From positions 1-64,000 of the forward strand of contig JBKHXK010000004.1 of the NCBI GenBank assembly GCA_046566065.1: a stretch of 64,000 bases of DNA, given 5' to 3'. The position numbers were made by a program, and so were the translations under genes. This stretch comes from MB1-2 sp046566065 (lineage in GTDB: Bacteria; Actinomycetota; CADDZG01; WHSQ01). Each line of letters opens with the position of its first letter. Positions within the stretch are counted from its first letter, which is position 1. Shown in pieces: positions 14,838 through 23,464 of this stretch. Below the pieces are notes generated by a model. That model saw only the letters and a program-made list of their open reading frames with translations. It was not told the DNA's origin and did not search any database.

Positions 14838-15644
14838 TTAGTTGACTACCTCTCGCGCTCTGACCTCGGTCCAGCGCTCAGTCAAGCCCGTGAATAACCG
14901 GCCCGCCTTGATGAGGTCTCCACTCTCGAGCGCGTCCAGACAGGCCCCCACCTCGGCCGCCGAGCGGTCCTCGAGGAGGTCCTCATCCGAGAACATGGCC
15001 GCCACCGAGGCGTAATCGAGCTCGATGAGGCCCTGCGTGCCGAACCCGTCGAGCCACTCGACGAGCTCCCGCACCGCGGTGGTCACACCGTCGTCGATCC
15101 AGGTCTCTTCGAGGACCGCGACGCAGCGGGCGAGGCGGGCCTTGGCCACCGCCAGATCCGCCTCGTACCGGATCCGCAAGCCGTCCTTGTCCTCGGTCAG
15201 GATGCGCTCGGACTCATCGAAAGCTGCGAACCACCTGATGGGCACGTGCCAGTTCGCGTGCAAGATGTGAGAGCGGACCTCGGGCCGGGCGTCGCCCAGG
15301 ACGGCGAGCTCGTGAGCGGCCCGATGAGCTTCACCTTCGGGGACGAAGGCGTCCGCGACCTCTTCAGGGATGCTGTTGCGGAAGGCCAAGAGGCCCGCGA
15401 GCATCCTGAGCTTGGTCCGCCACGGACAGACCAGCGTCGTTCCGTCGATCTGACGCAAGAAGGCGCCTTCGGTAGGAGCAGCTAGGTCGGTCTGGTCGGG
15501 TAGTGCGCCCGAGAGCAACCAGCGTCGGCCCGCTCCGGTATCGATGACCTCTGAGTCGTGCCCAGATTCCATCCACTGAGACCGCTCCTCTGCAGGGAAC
15601 GCGCTGAGAGGTTGGTACACCCTCAAGTAAGCCGATTTGATCAT
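14838..15644 (-). CDS. Conserved actinobacterial hypothetical protein next to bldC
   Basis: 268 residues without signal peptide or membrane helix. The N-terminus (SAYLRVYQPLSAFPAEERSQW) and centre (HILHANWHVPIRWFAAFDESER, with ERIL just after) are typical of a hypothetical family that I recall between bldC and valine/leucine dehydrogenase in other actinobacteria. No catalytic motif is evident; the C-terminal 120 residues are helical. It is divergent from the dehydrogenase gene across 118 bases, so the two share a promoter region. The conserved location hints at a link to amino acid catabolism or BldC. Function unknown. Confidence 0.75.
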   Translation of the reverse strand: MIKSAYLRVYQPLSAFPAEERSQWMESGHDSEVIDTGAGRRWLLSGALPDQTDLAAPTEGAFLRQIDGTTLVCPWRTKLRMLAGLLAFRNSIPEEVADAFVPEGEAHRAAHELAVLGDARPEVRSHILHANWHVPIRWFAAFDESERILTEDKDGLRIRYEADLAVAKARLARCVAVLEETWIDDGVTTAVRELVEWLDGFGTQGLIELDYASVAAMFSDEDLLEDRSAAEVGACLDALESGDLIKAGRLFTGLTERWTEVRAREVVN

Positions 15645-15762
15645 TTCGGATCGATGCTACTCACCGTTCGCGCCCAGGAGAGGGAAATCGGCTAGGCGGT
15701 AGCATGGCCCCCCAGGCCAGGACAACGGGGTTCTGGCGAAACTACGGGGGACCCACTTCATC

Positions 15763-16854
15763 ATGAGCGTCTTCGAGCACATCGCCGGCGACGGCTACGA
15801 GCAGATCGTCTACTGCTCGGACGACCAGTCAGGGCTCAAGGCCATCATCGCGATCCATTCCACGGCGCTTGGACCGGCCCTCGGCGGCACGCGCTTCTAT
15901 CCCTACGAGAGGGAAGAGGACGCGTTGGTCGACGTCCTGCGGCTGGCCAAGGGTATGACTTACAAGGCTGCCGCCGCGGGTCTGGACCTGGGCGGAGGCA
16001 AAGCCGTGATCATCGGCGACCCACGACGGATCAAGTCGGAAGAGCTGCTGCGCGCCTACGGTCGTTTCGTCGAGACCCTCGGTGGCCGCTACATCACCGC
16101 GGAAGACGTCGGCACGGCCCTCGAGGACATGGACATCGTGCGACGCGAATCTCGCTGGGTTACCGGGTGCTCGCACACCTATGGCGGCTCCGGCGATCCC
16201 TCACCGGTGACCGCTTACGGCGTGCTGAATGGGATCAAGGCGTCGTGCCTCGAGGTATTCGGTTCCGCCGACCTGAAGGGCCGCACCGTCGCCCTGCAAG
16301 GGGTCGGCAAGGTCGGCTACGCGCTCGCCGGGTATCTGGTCGGCGAGGGAGCCAAGGTGACCATCGGTGACATCGACGTCGACAACATGGCTCGCGCTGT
16401 TAAGGACCATGGGGTCGAGACGGTGCCTCTCGACGAGATCCACAAGCAGGAGTGCGACATCTTCGCTCCGTGCGCGCTGGGTGGCGGGATCAACGACGAC
16501 ACGATCTCGGAGTTCCGCTGCAAGATCATCGCCGGTGCCGCCAACAACCAGCTGGCCCGGGAGGAGCACGGCGAGAAGCTGCGCGACCTCGGCATCCTGT
16601 ATGCGCCGGACTTCGTGATCAATGCCGGCGGCCTGATCAACGTCGAGGACGAGCTCAGGGGCTACGACAGGGAGCGCGCCATGAGCAGGGTCGAAGGCAT
16701 CTACAAGCAGATGCAACACATCTTCACCCTTGCCAAGGAACGCAATCTGTCGACCGCGAAAGCGGCCGAGCTGCACGCGCAAGAGCGCATCCGCAAGATC
16801 AGCCGCATCCGATTGGTGCGGACCGCCGAGTACGGTCCCAGTCACACCAACTGA
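15763..16854 (+). CDS. Leucine/valine dehydrogenase (Glu/Leu/Phe/Val dehydrogenase family)
   Basis: 363 residues. It oxidatively deaminates branched-chain amino acids to 2-oxo acids with NAD. Seen: GPALGGTRFYPY with the glycine-rich substrate loop, the catalytic lysine in MTYKAAAAGLDLGGGK, and GVGKVGYALAGYL for NAD binding at about residue 185. The length fits leucine/valine dehydrogenase (about 360) rather than glutamate dehydrogenase (about 450). Its stop overlaps the start of the E1 alpha gene by one base (TGATG). Thus deamination and oxidative decarboxylation are in one transcript. Substrate preference between Leu, Val and Phe cannot be read off the sequence. Confidence 0.92.
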   Translation: MSVFEHIAGDGYEQIVYCSDDQSGLKAIIAIHSTALGPALGGTRFYPYEREEDALVDVLRLAKGMTYKAAAAGLDLGGGKAVIIGDPRRIKSEELLRAYGRFVETLGGRYITAEDVGTALEDMDIVRRESRWVTGCSHTYGGSGDPSPVTAYGVLNGIKASCLEVFGSADLKGRTVALQGVGKVGYALAGYLVGEGAKVTIGDIDVDNMARAVKDHGVETVPLDEIHKQECDIFAPCALGGGINDDTISEFRCKIIAGAANNQLAREEHGEKLRDLGILYAPDFVINAGGLINVEDELRGYDRERAMSRVEGIYKQMQHIFTLAKERNLSTAKAAELHAQERIRKISRIRLVRTAEYGPSHTN

Positions 16855-17975
16855 TGAGCGAGATCTTCCGAGTCATCGGCAACGGCGCCGATCAGCCAGA
16901 CGGTCCCGTCCCCGACGGACTCGAAGACAAGGATCTGATCGAGCTATTCCGGTGGCTGGTGCTGCTCCGCACCTTCGACGAGAGGTCGGTAGCGCTTCAG
17001 CGTCAAGGACGCATCGGCACCTACGCCCTCTACTGGGGTGAAGAGGCCACCCAAGCCGGAGCGCTGTATGCGTGCGAGGACGCGGACTGGGTCTTCCCTT
17101 CCTACCGGCAGAACGCCATCGGGATCCTGCGCGGCGTTCCCGCTTCCACCGTCCTGGCATGGTGGCGCGGTTACGGAGGGGAGCACGGCTTCTGGAACCC
17201 GCGCGAACACCGCGTGGCACCGATCTGTGTACCCATCGCGACCCATCTCCCGCACGCCGTCGGCGTAGCGTGGGCAGCCAAGATCAGGAACAACCCGGTG
17301 TCCTCTCTCGCTTGGTTCGGAGACGGTGCGACGTCCGAAGGCGATTTCCACGAGGCGCTTAACTTCGCGTCGGTCTTCAAGACCTCCACCGTTTTCTTCT
17401 GCGTGAACAACCAGTGGGCCATCTCGACCCCGATCAGCAAGCAGATGGCGAGCGAGACGATCGCCCAGAAGGCGGTGGCCTACGGGATGCCCGGCGTGAG
17501 GGTCGATGGGTTCGACCCCTTGGCTTGCTGGAAGGTGACCCGCGAAGCTCTCGAGCGGGGACGCGCGGGAGACGGGCCCACGTTGATCGAGGCCTACTGC
17601 TACCGGATCATGCCCCACGGCACCGCCGACGACCCGCGTCTGTACCGCGACGAAACCGAGGCCGAACGGTGGAAGCCCCTCGAGCCCTTGACCCGGATGT
17701 CCCGGTTCCTTCGCAGGCTCTCGATCTTGGATGACGACACGGAAGCACGCATCCGGGCCGAGGCGAAAGAGACGATCGCGAACGCGGTGATCGAGATGGA
17801 GTCGATCGCGCAACCCGGACAGGAGATCCTGTTCGACCACGTCTACGCGTCGGGCCGCCCCTGGAACTTCGAAGAAGGGCTCGCTGAGATCCGCTCCGTC
17901 GAGCGCCCACCCGAGGTCAAACCGCTTGGCCCCCCCACCAGTCCCGGCGCCGGCGAAGAAGGAAAGACGCAATGA
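16854..17975 (+). CDS. Branched-chain 2-oxo acid dehydrogenase E1 component, alpha subunit
   Basis: 373 residues. Thiamine diphosphate-dependent decarboxylase subunit of the 2-oxo acid dehydrogenase complex. The TPP motif runs from GDGATSEGDFHEALNF to FCVNNQWAIS (GDG to NN). YWGEEATQAGA and the phosphorylation-loop region YRIMPHGTADDP resemble branched-chain E1 alpha rather than homodimeric E1. The ATG overlaps the upstream stop, and its own stop overlaps the E1 beta start (ATGA). With the dehydrogenase before it, branched-chain 2-oxo acids are the likely substrates; pyruvate remains possible. Confidence 0.92.
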   Translation: MSEIFRVIGNGADQPDGPVPDGLEDKDLIELFRWLVLLRTFDERSVALQRQGRIGTYALYWGEEATQAGALYACEDADWVFPSYRQNAIGILRGVPASTVLAWWRGYGGEHGFWNPREHRVAPICVPIATHLPHAVGVAWAAKIRNNPVSSLAWFGDGATSEGDFHEALNFASVFKTSTVFFCVNNQWAISTPISKQMASETIAQKAVAYGMPGVRVDGFDPLACWKVTREALERGRAGDGPTLIEAYCYRIMPHGTADDPRLYRDETEAERWKPLEPLTRMSRFLRRLSILDDDTEARIRAEAKETIANAVIEMESIAQPGQEILFDHVYASGRPWNFEEGLAEIRSVERPPEVKPLGPPTSPGAGEEGKTQ

Positions 17976-18988
17976 CCGCGGCGAACATGGTCGAGGCTCT
18001 GAACAAAGGGCTTCACGAAGCGATGGCGTCCGACGACCGCGTCGTCGTGATGGGTGAGGACGTAGCCAAGACCGGCGGGGTGTTCCGCGTGACAGCGGGG
18101 TTGCTCGATAGGTTCGGCGAGGATCGGGTGGTCGACACCCCCCTGGCGGAAGCAGGCATCGTCGGAACCGCGATCGGGATGTCCGTCTACGGCCTTCTGC
18201 CGGTCGTCGAGATCCAGTTCGATTCGTTCGTCTACCCGGGCTTCGAGCAGATAGTCGTGCACGCCGCCCGTTACGCATGGCGAACAAAGGGACAGGTTCC
18301 GGCCTCGATCGTGATCCGTATCCCCTACGGGGGCGGCGTCCGGATGCCGGAGCTGCATTCCGACTCTCCCGAGGCTCTCTTCGTTCACACGCCCGGCCTG
18401 AAGGTCGTGTGTCCGTCGACACCGACAGACGCGCGCAACATGATCTTGGCCGCGATCGCAGATCCGGATCCAGTCGTCTTCATGGAGCCCAAGCGCATCT
18501 ACCGCGCCGGACGCGAAGAGATCCCCGAAGACCCGCCGCTCTCGCTCGCCGACGGTCACTCCAACGGAAGCGCGAGCGAATATCTGTCGAAGGCCCGGAC
18601 CGCACGGGACGGCGACGATCTGGCAATCTTCACGTACGGCGCCACCGTTCCGTTAACCGTCGACGCCGCCGAGCGTCTGGCCGTCGAGCAAGGTGTAGAG
18701 GCGCGCGTCGTCGATCTGCGGTCGCTCTTTCCCTTGGATGTGGACTGCATCGTCGAAGCCGCCTCCACCTGCGGTCGTGCCCTGGTGGTTCACGAGGCCC
18801 CCAGGACCGCAGGTCTGGGGGCCGAGGTCTCCTCGATCATCCACGAGAAGGCGATGCTGGATCTCGAAGCGCCGGTGGGCCGGGTAACCGGGTTCGACGC
18901 ACCTTTCCCGCAGTTCGCCAACGAAGACGATTACCTCCCATCGGTAGACCGCATCGTGGCCGGAGCGCGGAAGGTCCTGGATTTCTGA
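17972..18988 (+). CDS. Branched-chain 2-oxo acid dehydrogenase E1 component, beta subunit
   Basis: 338 residues. Transketolase pyrimidine-binding and C-terminal domains: MGEDVAKTGGVFRVT near the N-terminus with the conserved Glu, DTPLAEAGIVGTAIGMS, IRIPYGGGVRMPELHSDSPEA and a C-terminal domain with VDLRSLFPLD. It pairs with E1 alpha to form the alpha2beta2 decarboxylase. Translationally coupled on both sides (ATGA and TGATG overlaps). Length is normal. Confidence 0.93.
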   Translation: MTAANMVEALNKGLHEAMASDDRVVVMGEDVAKTGGVFRVTAGLLDRFGEDRVVDTPLAEAGIVGTAIGMSVYGLLPVVEIQFDSFVYPGFEQIVVHAARYAWRTKGQVPASIVIRIPYGGGVRMPELHSDSPEALFVHTPGLKVVCPSTPTDARNMILAAIADPDPVVFMEPKRIYRAGREEIPEDPPLSLADGHSNGSASEYLSKARTARDGDDLAIFTYGATVPLTVDAAERLAVEQGVEARVVDLRSLFPLDVDCIVEAASTCGRALVVHEAPRTAGLGAEVSSIIHEKAMLDLEAPVGRVTGFDAPFPQFANEDDYLPSVDRIVAGARKVLDF

Positions 18989-20226
18989 TGCCCGACTTCC
19001 TCCTCCCCGACCTCGGAGAAGGCCTCACCGAGGCGGAGATCGACAGATGGCTCGTCCAGGAAGGCGACACGGTCGCGGAGGACGACCCCCTCGTCGAGGT
19101 CATCACCGATAAGGCCACCGCCGAGATCCCCTCACCGTTCGCCGGCGTCGTGTCCAAGATCCACGTGCCGGAGGGCAAGGTCGTCGCCGTCGGTACCGCG
19201 CTGGTGACCATCGGTGAGTCGATTTCGCTCGACCAGGAGCCGGTTGCGTCGGGGGCCGCCGCTGCGGGGGCGAGCCCCTCCGGACCAGACGCCTTCGGGG
19301 TCGATGGTCCGGCCGGTCCCGCCCCCTCCGCGTCGTCCCCGCTCCCTGCGCCAGCAGCTGGAAAGGCCATGCAGGTGCAGGCCATGCCTCCTGTGCGCAA
19401 GCTGGCCCGGGAGCTCGGGATCGATATCGCGGCCCTCGCTGGTAGCGGGCCGGGGGGGCGCATCTTGCGGGAGGACGTCGAGGCGGCCGCCAACGGTGAC
19501 GCGCCGCGACCTTCGGCCCCGGCCGTCACCGGCGGCAGGCGCGAGCCGTTGCGGGGGGTGCGGCGCGTGATCGCGCAGCGGATGACCCAGGCGCATCGCG
19601 TCGTTCCGCCGGTTACGCACGTGGAGGAATGCGACGTCACGGAGTTGGACGCGACGCGGAAGCTCGCGAACGAGAGATCGCCCGACGAGATCCGCCTCAC
19701 CTACATGCCCTTCATCATCAAGGCGGTCGTTGCCGCCCTGAAGGACTACCCGGCCATGAACGCGTCGCTCGATGACGAAGCCGGTGAGATCGTCTTCCAC
19801 GACAGGTACGACATCGGCATCGCGGTGGACACTCCCGCAGGACTCACGGTCCCCGTCGTCCGCAACGCGGACCGCAAGCGGCTCCGAGAGATCGCGGCGG
19901 ATGTGGACCGGCTGGCCTCGGCGGCCCGAGCCGGGACCTCCAAGGCCGAGGACCTTAAGGACGCCACCTTCACGATCTCTAGTCCCGGACCCTTCGGCGG
20001 GCTCATGGCCACGCCGATCGTCTTCCACCCTCAGTCGGCCATCCTCGGCGTGCATCGCGCCACCGAACGGCCGGTCGTGCGCAACGGTCAGATCGTGATC
20101 CGCAAGATGATGAACCTCTCGATCACCTTCGATCACCGGATCCTCGACGGGATGACCGCGGCGAGATTCGTCCTCGATGTCGTCCGGTTGTTGGAGCACC
20201 CGGCCGTGCTCGCGTTGGAGTCGTAA
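18988..20226 (+). CDS. Dihydrolipoamide acyltransferase (E2 of branched-chain 2-oxo acid dehydrogenase)
   Basis: 412 residues. A single lipoyl domain (1-80) has the lipoylated lysine in ITDKATAEIPSP. An Ala/Pro-rich linker follows, then the E3-binding domain (PPVRKLARELGIDIAALAGSG) around residue 130 and the acyltransferase domain (180-412) with the catalytic DHRILDG. It transfers the acyl group to CoA. One lipoyl domain is typical of branched-chain E2. There is no E3 (lipoamide dehydrogenase) in the window, so it is shared from elsewhere. Last gene of the four-gene operon. Confidence 0.93.
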   Translation: MPDFLLPDLGEGLTEAEIDRWLVQEGDTVAEDDPLVEVITDKATAEIPSPFAGVVSKIHVPEGKVVAVGTALVTIGESISLDQEPVASGAAAAGASPSGPDAFGVDGPAGPAPSASSPLPAPAAGKAMQVQAMPPVRKLARELGIDIAALAGSGPGGRILREDVEAAANGDAPRPSAPAVTGGRREPLRGVRRVIAQRMTQAHRVVPPVTHVEECDVTELDATRKLANERSPDEIRLTYMPFIIKAVVAALKDYPAMNASLDDEAGEIVFHDRYDIGIAVDTPAGLTVPVVRNADRKRLREIAADVDRLASAARAGTSKAEDLKDATFTISSPGPFGGLMATPIVFHPQSAILGVHRATERPVVRNGQIVIRKMMNLSITFDHRILDGMTAARFVLDVVRLLEHPAVLALES

Positions 20227-20232
20227 CCTCTT

Positions 20233-21192
20233 CTAGGTCCGAGGGCTCTGACGCGGACATATCTTGTTCCGCAATACCCCGATGTGCTCGATCTCGAGCT
20301 CTACGACATCTCCTGCTTCCAGGCTCCGGCCGAGGTCGAGTCCGCAGCACCCCCCGGGAGTGCCCGAGCCGTACACATCACCTGGATAGACGTCCTCGCC
20401 CTGCGAGACGTGGGCGATCATCTGGCTCCACCCCCAGCGCGCCTCAGACGATCTAGCGCGGCCCCACTCTTGCCCGTTCACCCTGCAGATCATCTCGAGA
20501 TCGGGCTCCGTCCCGACCTCGTCGGCGGTGACTATGCAGGGCCCCAGGGCATTCGCGAAGTCCTTCCCCTTCCCGGGACCGAGCCATGCCGACATCTCCT
20601 TCGCCTGCACGTCCCGGGCCGAGAAGTCGTTGAAGACCGTGAAGCCGAATATGTAACCCGGAGCCTCCGCTATCGATACGTCCCGTCCGCGTCGTCCGAC
20701 CACCATGGCCAGCTCTAGTTCGAAATCGAGTCGCTCCGTGTAGTGCGGCCATCTGCACTCATCGTCCGGCCCGAGGATGGTGCGGTGGTTGCCCTTGTAG
20801 TAGATCGGCGCCTCGTACCAGTAGTCCGGTACCTCGCCGTTGCGACGCTGCGCTCCACGTTTGACGTGATCCTCGAAGGCCAGGAAGTCACGCAGTGACG
20901 AGACCCGGTCCAAGGGAGTAAGCAGGCGCACGTCGGGCTCGTCGAGAGAAAGGGTCAAAGCTGGAAGCGAGGCGGCGGCGCGCGCAACGTCGCGTACCTC
21001 GCCCCACACCTCAGGCCCCTGCTCGATCAAGGCGAACGTGGAGACCAGGAAACGGCCGCTCTCGAGCGTCAGGCGCGTGCCTGTGACCTCGTTCCAGCCA
21101 TCGAGAAGATCGACCAGCGGGTGGTCGTCGACGGCTACAGCCAGGCGCGGCTGGAACCCACCTCTGTTCGACACATATCGGTACAGCCGCAA
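20233..21192 (-). CDS. Fumarylacetoacetate hydrolase family protein
   Basis: 319 residues of the FAH fold: FELELAMVVGR supplies two Glu metal ligands and FGFTVFNDFSARDVQ the Asp, with GPGKGKDFANALGP after it. In tyrosine breakdown it would split fumarylacetoacetate to fumarate and acetoacetate. It is the last gene of a minus-strand operon with homogentisate dioxygenase, 14 bases away, and HPPD, which makes that substrate likely. FAH-fold enzymes are used for many 2-oxo acid hydrolases, so the exact substrate is inferred from neighbours. Its N-terminal 70 residues resemble those of true FAH. Confidence 0.87.
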   Translation of the reverse strand: MRLYRYVSNRGGFQPRLAVAVDDHPLVDLLDGWNEVTGTRLTLESGRFLVSTFALIEQGPEVWGEVRDVARAAASLPALTLSLDEPDVRLLTPLDRVSSLRDFLAFEDHVKRGAQRRNGEVPDYWYEAPIYYKGNHRTILGPDDECRWPHYTERLDFELELAMVVGRRGRDVSIAEAPGYIFGFTVFNDFSARDVQAKEMSAWLGPGKGKDFANALGPCIVTADEVGTEPDLEMICRVNGQEWGRARSSEARWGWSQMIAHVSQGEDVYPGDVYGSGTPGGCCGLDLGRSLEAGDVVELEIEHIGVLRNKICPRQSPRT

Positions 21193-21206
21193 ACTGGATC
21201 GGCTAC

Positions 21207-22325
21207 TTACTTATCGAGGAGGCCCATACCCGCGGCCCAGGAGGTCTCGTATTCGGTCGCAACGACGGCGTCTGCTTCGGGAGACACGATCAGCGGGTGG
21301 TGGGTCTCGACCATCACCGCGACCTCATCGGTTCGCTCCTTCGTTCTCGAGGCTTCGATCGCGGCCGGCTGTGGCCCGTGATGGATCCCTTGCGGGTGAA
21401 GAGTGATGTAGCCGACGTCGATCCCAGCTCGGGAGAAGAAGTTACCCTCGTGATAGAAGAGCACCTCGTCGGCGTCGATGTTGGCGTGATAGAAGGGCAC
21501 CTTCAAGACCTCGGGATCCTCTTCCAGAGGACGCGGTACGAACGAGCAGATCACGAAGCCATCGTTCTCCCACGTGCAGTGAGCCGACGGCGGCATGTGA
21601 TAGCTGGGCGAGTAGACCGGCCGGTGGTCGAGGATGTTCAGCTTCACGGGCGATACGTCTCCCTGCCACCCGACCACGTCGAGTGGGTGCCACGCGAAGA
21701 ACAGCGACGTGAACTCTCCGTCGCGCTTCACGCGCACCTCGAACTCACCTTCCTCGTCGTGAGGGTCGGGCTCCGGAACCTGCATAACGCCGGGATCGAA
21801 GTGAGCGTGCTTCCCCATAAGACCCCGGTCGGGCAAGCGGTACTCGCCGGACCCTTCGATCACGAAGAAGAAGTTGTCGTCCCCATCGGGGACCACACGG
21901 TGTGTGGTGCCCTTCGGGATGATGACGTAATCGCCGGGTGCGTAGGTGAGCGGACCGTAGTCGCTCTCGATCGTGCCTCTGCCGCGATGGACGAAGTAAC
22001 AGACATCTCCATCTGCATCCCTTAGGAAATAAGGCATCGCGTGCGTCCGGCGCGATACGAACAAGCGAACGTCTTCGTTGTGGGCGATCAGCTGCCAGAA
22101 GCCGTCCTCGTTCGTCTGATCGTCGGGCTTCATCTCGTTGACGTTGATCGCCCGAGGTCTCAGCTTCCCCTCGATCCGGGTCCAGGCGGTCGGGGGGTGC
22201 GTCCTGTAGAGGTGGGAGGCACGGCCGAAGAAGGTCTCACGCCCATGCTCCTCCTCGTACGTCCCCTCGGGGACGCTCACGTGAGCTTGCTTGGTGACCT
22301 TGCCTTTCGAGTGAACGACGTCCAT
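21207..22325 (-). CDS. hmgA: Homogentisate 1,2-dioxygenase
   Basis: 372 residues, cupin fold, non-haem iron. It opens the ring of homogentisate to maleylacetoacetate. The iron ligands are visible in the C-terminal half: FYHANIDADEVLFYHEGNF with His and Glu, then HPQGIHHGP. It is shorter than proteobacterial or eukaryotic enzymes (about 430-445), as in the actinobacterial form. It lies 12 bases after HPPD. No maleylacetoacetate isomerase gene is present between it and the FAH gene, so isomerisation may be glutathione-independent, use mycothiol, or be encoded elsewhere. Confidence 0.88.
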   Translation of the reverse strand: MDVVHSKGKVTKQAHVSVPEGTYEEEHGRETFFGRASHLYRTHPPTAWTRIEGKLRPRAINVNEMKPDDQTNEDGFWQLIAHNEDVRLFVSRRTHAMPYFLRDADGDVCYFVHRGRGTIESDYGPLTYAPGDYVIIPKGTTHRVVPDGDDNFFFVIEGSGEYRLPDRGLMGKHAHFDPGVMQVPEPDPHDEEGEFEVRVKRDGEFTSLFFAWHPLDVVGWQGDVSPVKLNILDHRPVYSPSYHMPPSAHCTWENDGFVICSFVPRPLEEDPEVLKVPFYHANIDADEVLFYHEGNFFSRAGIDVGYITLHPQGIHHGPQPAAIEASRTKERTDEVAVMVETHHPLIVSPEADAVVATEYETSWAAGMGLLDK

Positions 22326-22337
22326 CGAGCGGCCCCC

Positions 22338-23435
22338 TTAGAGGTTGCCGCGAGCGGCCTGCTCGCGCTCGATCGATTCGAACAGAGCTTTGAAGTTGCC
22401 GGCACCGAAGCCTTTCGCGCCGTGCCGCTCGATCACCTCGAAGAAACAGGTGGGACGATCCTGCACGGGCTTGGTGAAGATCTGCAGAAGGTAGCCGTCT
22501 TCGTCTTTGTCGGCCAGGATCCCGTTGCGCTGCAGAGCATCGATCTTGTCCGCCGTCTCGGGAACGCGCTGTTTCACGTCCTCGTAATAGGTACCTGGGA
22601 CCCGCAGGAACTCGATGCCCGCCGCGCTCATGGCCTCGACCGTGCCGACGATGTCTTCCGTTGCCATGGCGATGTGCTGGACCCCGGGGCTCTTGTAGTA
22701 CTCGAGGTACTCCTCGATCTGCGACTTCCTCTTGCCCTCTGCGGGTTCGTTGATCGGCAGTTTGATCTTGCCTTCGCCGTCCCAGACCACCTTGGACATG
22801 AGGGCCGAGTATTCGGTGGATATCTCCTCGTCGGAGAAGTGGCGGAGCTCGGTGAAGCCCATGATCCGCTCGTAGAAGCTGACCCACTCGTCCATCTTGC
22901 CGAGCTCGACATTGCCGACCACGTGATCGATGTACTGGATGCCGAAGCCGGTCGTGTCTGCTCCCTCGATCGGCTCGAAGCCGGGGAAGAAGACACCGGA
23001 GTAGTCCTGACGACTGACGAGGGAGTGGATCGTCTCGCCGTACGTCGCGATCGCCGCCTTGACCAACTTGCCGTGTTCGTCCTCGAAGACCTGAGGCTCG
23101 TGGACCGATGTGGCCCCCCGGTCGATCGCGACGCGATACGCCTCTTCCGCATCGGGCACCCGAAGCGCGACGTCGTGGACCCCGTCCCCGTGAAGCTTCA
23201 CGTGCTCGGCGATAGGGCTGGATGGGTCAAGAGCGCCGGTGAAAACGAACCTCACATCACCCTGCTGGACCACCCAGGACACGCGGTCTCTGGTGCCGGT
23301 TTCGAGGCCCATGTAGGCCGTGGGAGTGAACCCGAGCGCCCTGTAGTAGTGCGCGGCTTGCTTGGCGTTCCCGACGAAGAACTGCAGGTAGTCGATGCCG
23401 AGGATCGGGAAGGAATCTTCATGAGTGTTGGTCAC
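22338..23435 (-). CDS. hppD: 4-Hydroxyphenylpyruvate dioxygenase
   Basis: 365 residues, two vicinal-oxygen-chelate domains. It converts 4-hydroxyphenylpyruvate to homogentisate with Fe(II). The iron ligands are His in YIDHVVGNV, His in GVQHIAM and Glu in TCFFEVIER, all in the C-terminal domain. The start is a GTG at 23435 with a perfect AAGGAGGTGG ribosome-binding site; longer readings run back into the enoyl-CoA hydratase gene and are not real. The downstream gene is hmgA. Confidence 0.95.
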   Translation of the reverse strand: MTNTHEDSFPILGIDYLQFFVGNAKQAAHYYRALGFTPTAYMGLETGTRDRVSWVVQQGDVRFVFTGALDPSSPIAEHVKLHGDGVHDVALRVPDAEEAYRVAIDRGATSVHEPQVFEDEHGKLVKAAIATYGETIHSLVSRQDYSGVFFPGFEPIEGADTTGFGIQYIDHVVGNVELGKMDEWVSFYERIMGFTELRHFSDEEISTEYSALMSKVVWDGEGKIKLPINEPAEGKRKSQIEEYLEYYKSPGVQHIAMATEDIVGTVEAMSAAGIEFLRVPGTYYEDVKQRVPETADKIDALQRNGILADKDEDGYLLQIFTKPVQDRPTCFFEVIERHGAKGFGAGNFKALFESIEREQAARGNL

Positions 23436-23464
23436 GCTCCACCTCCTTGTGGTCTCCGGGCAGC

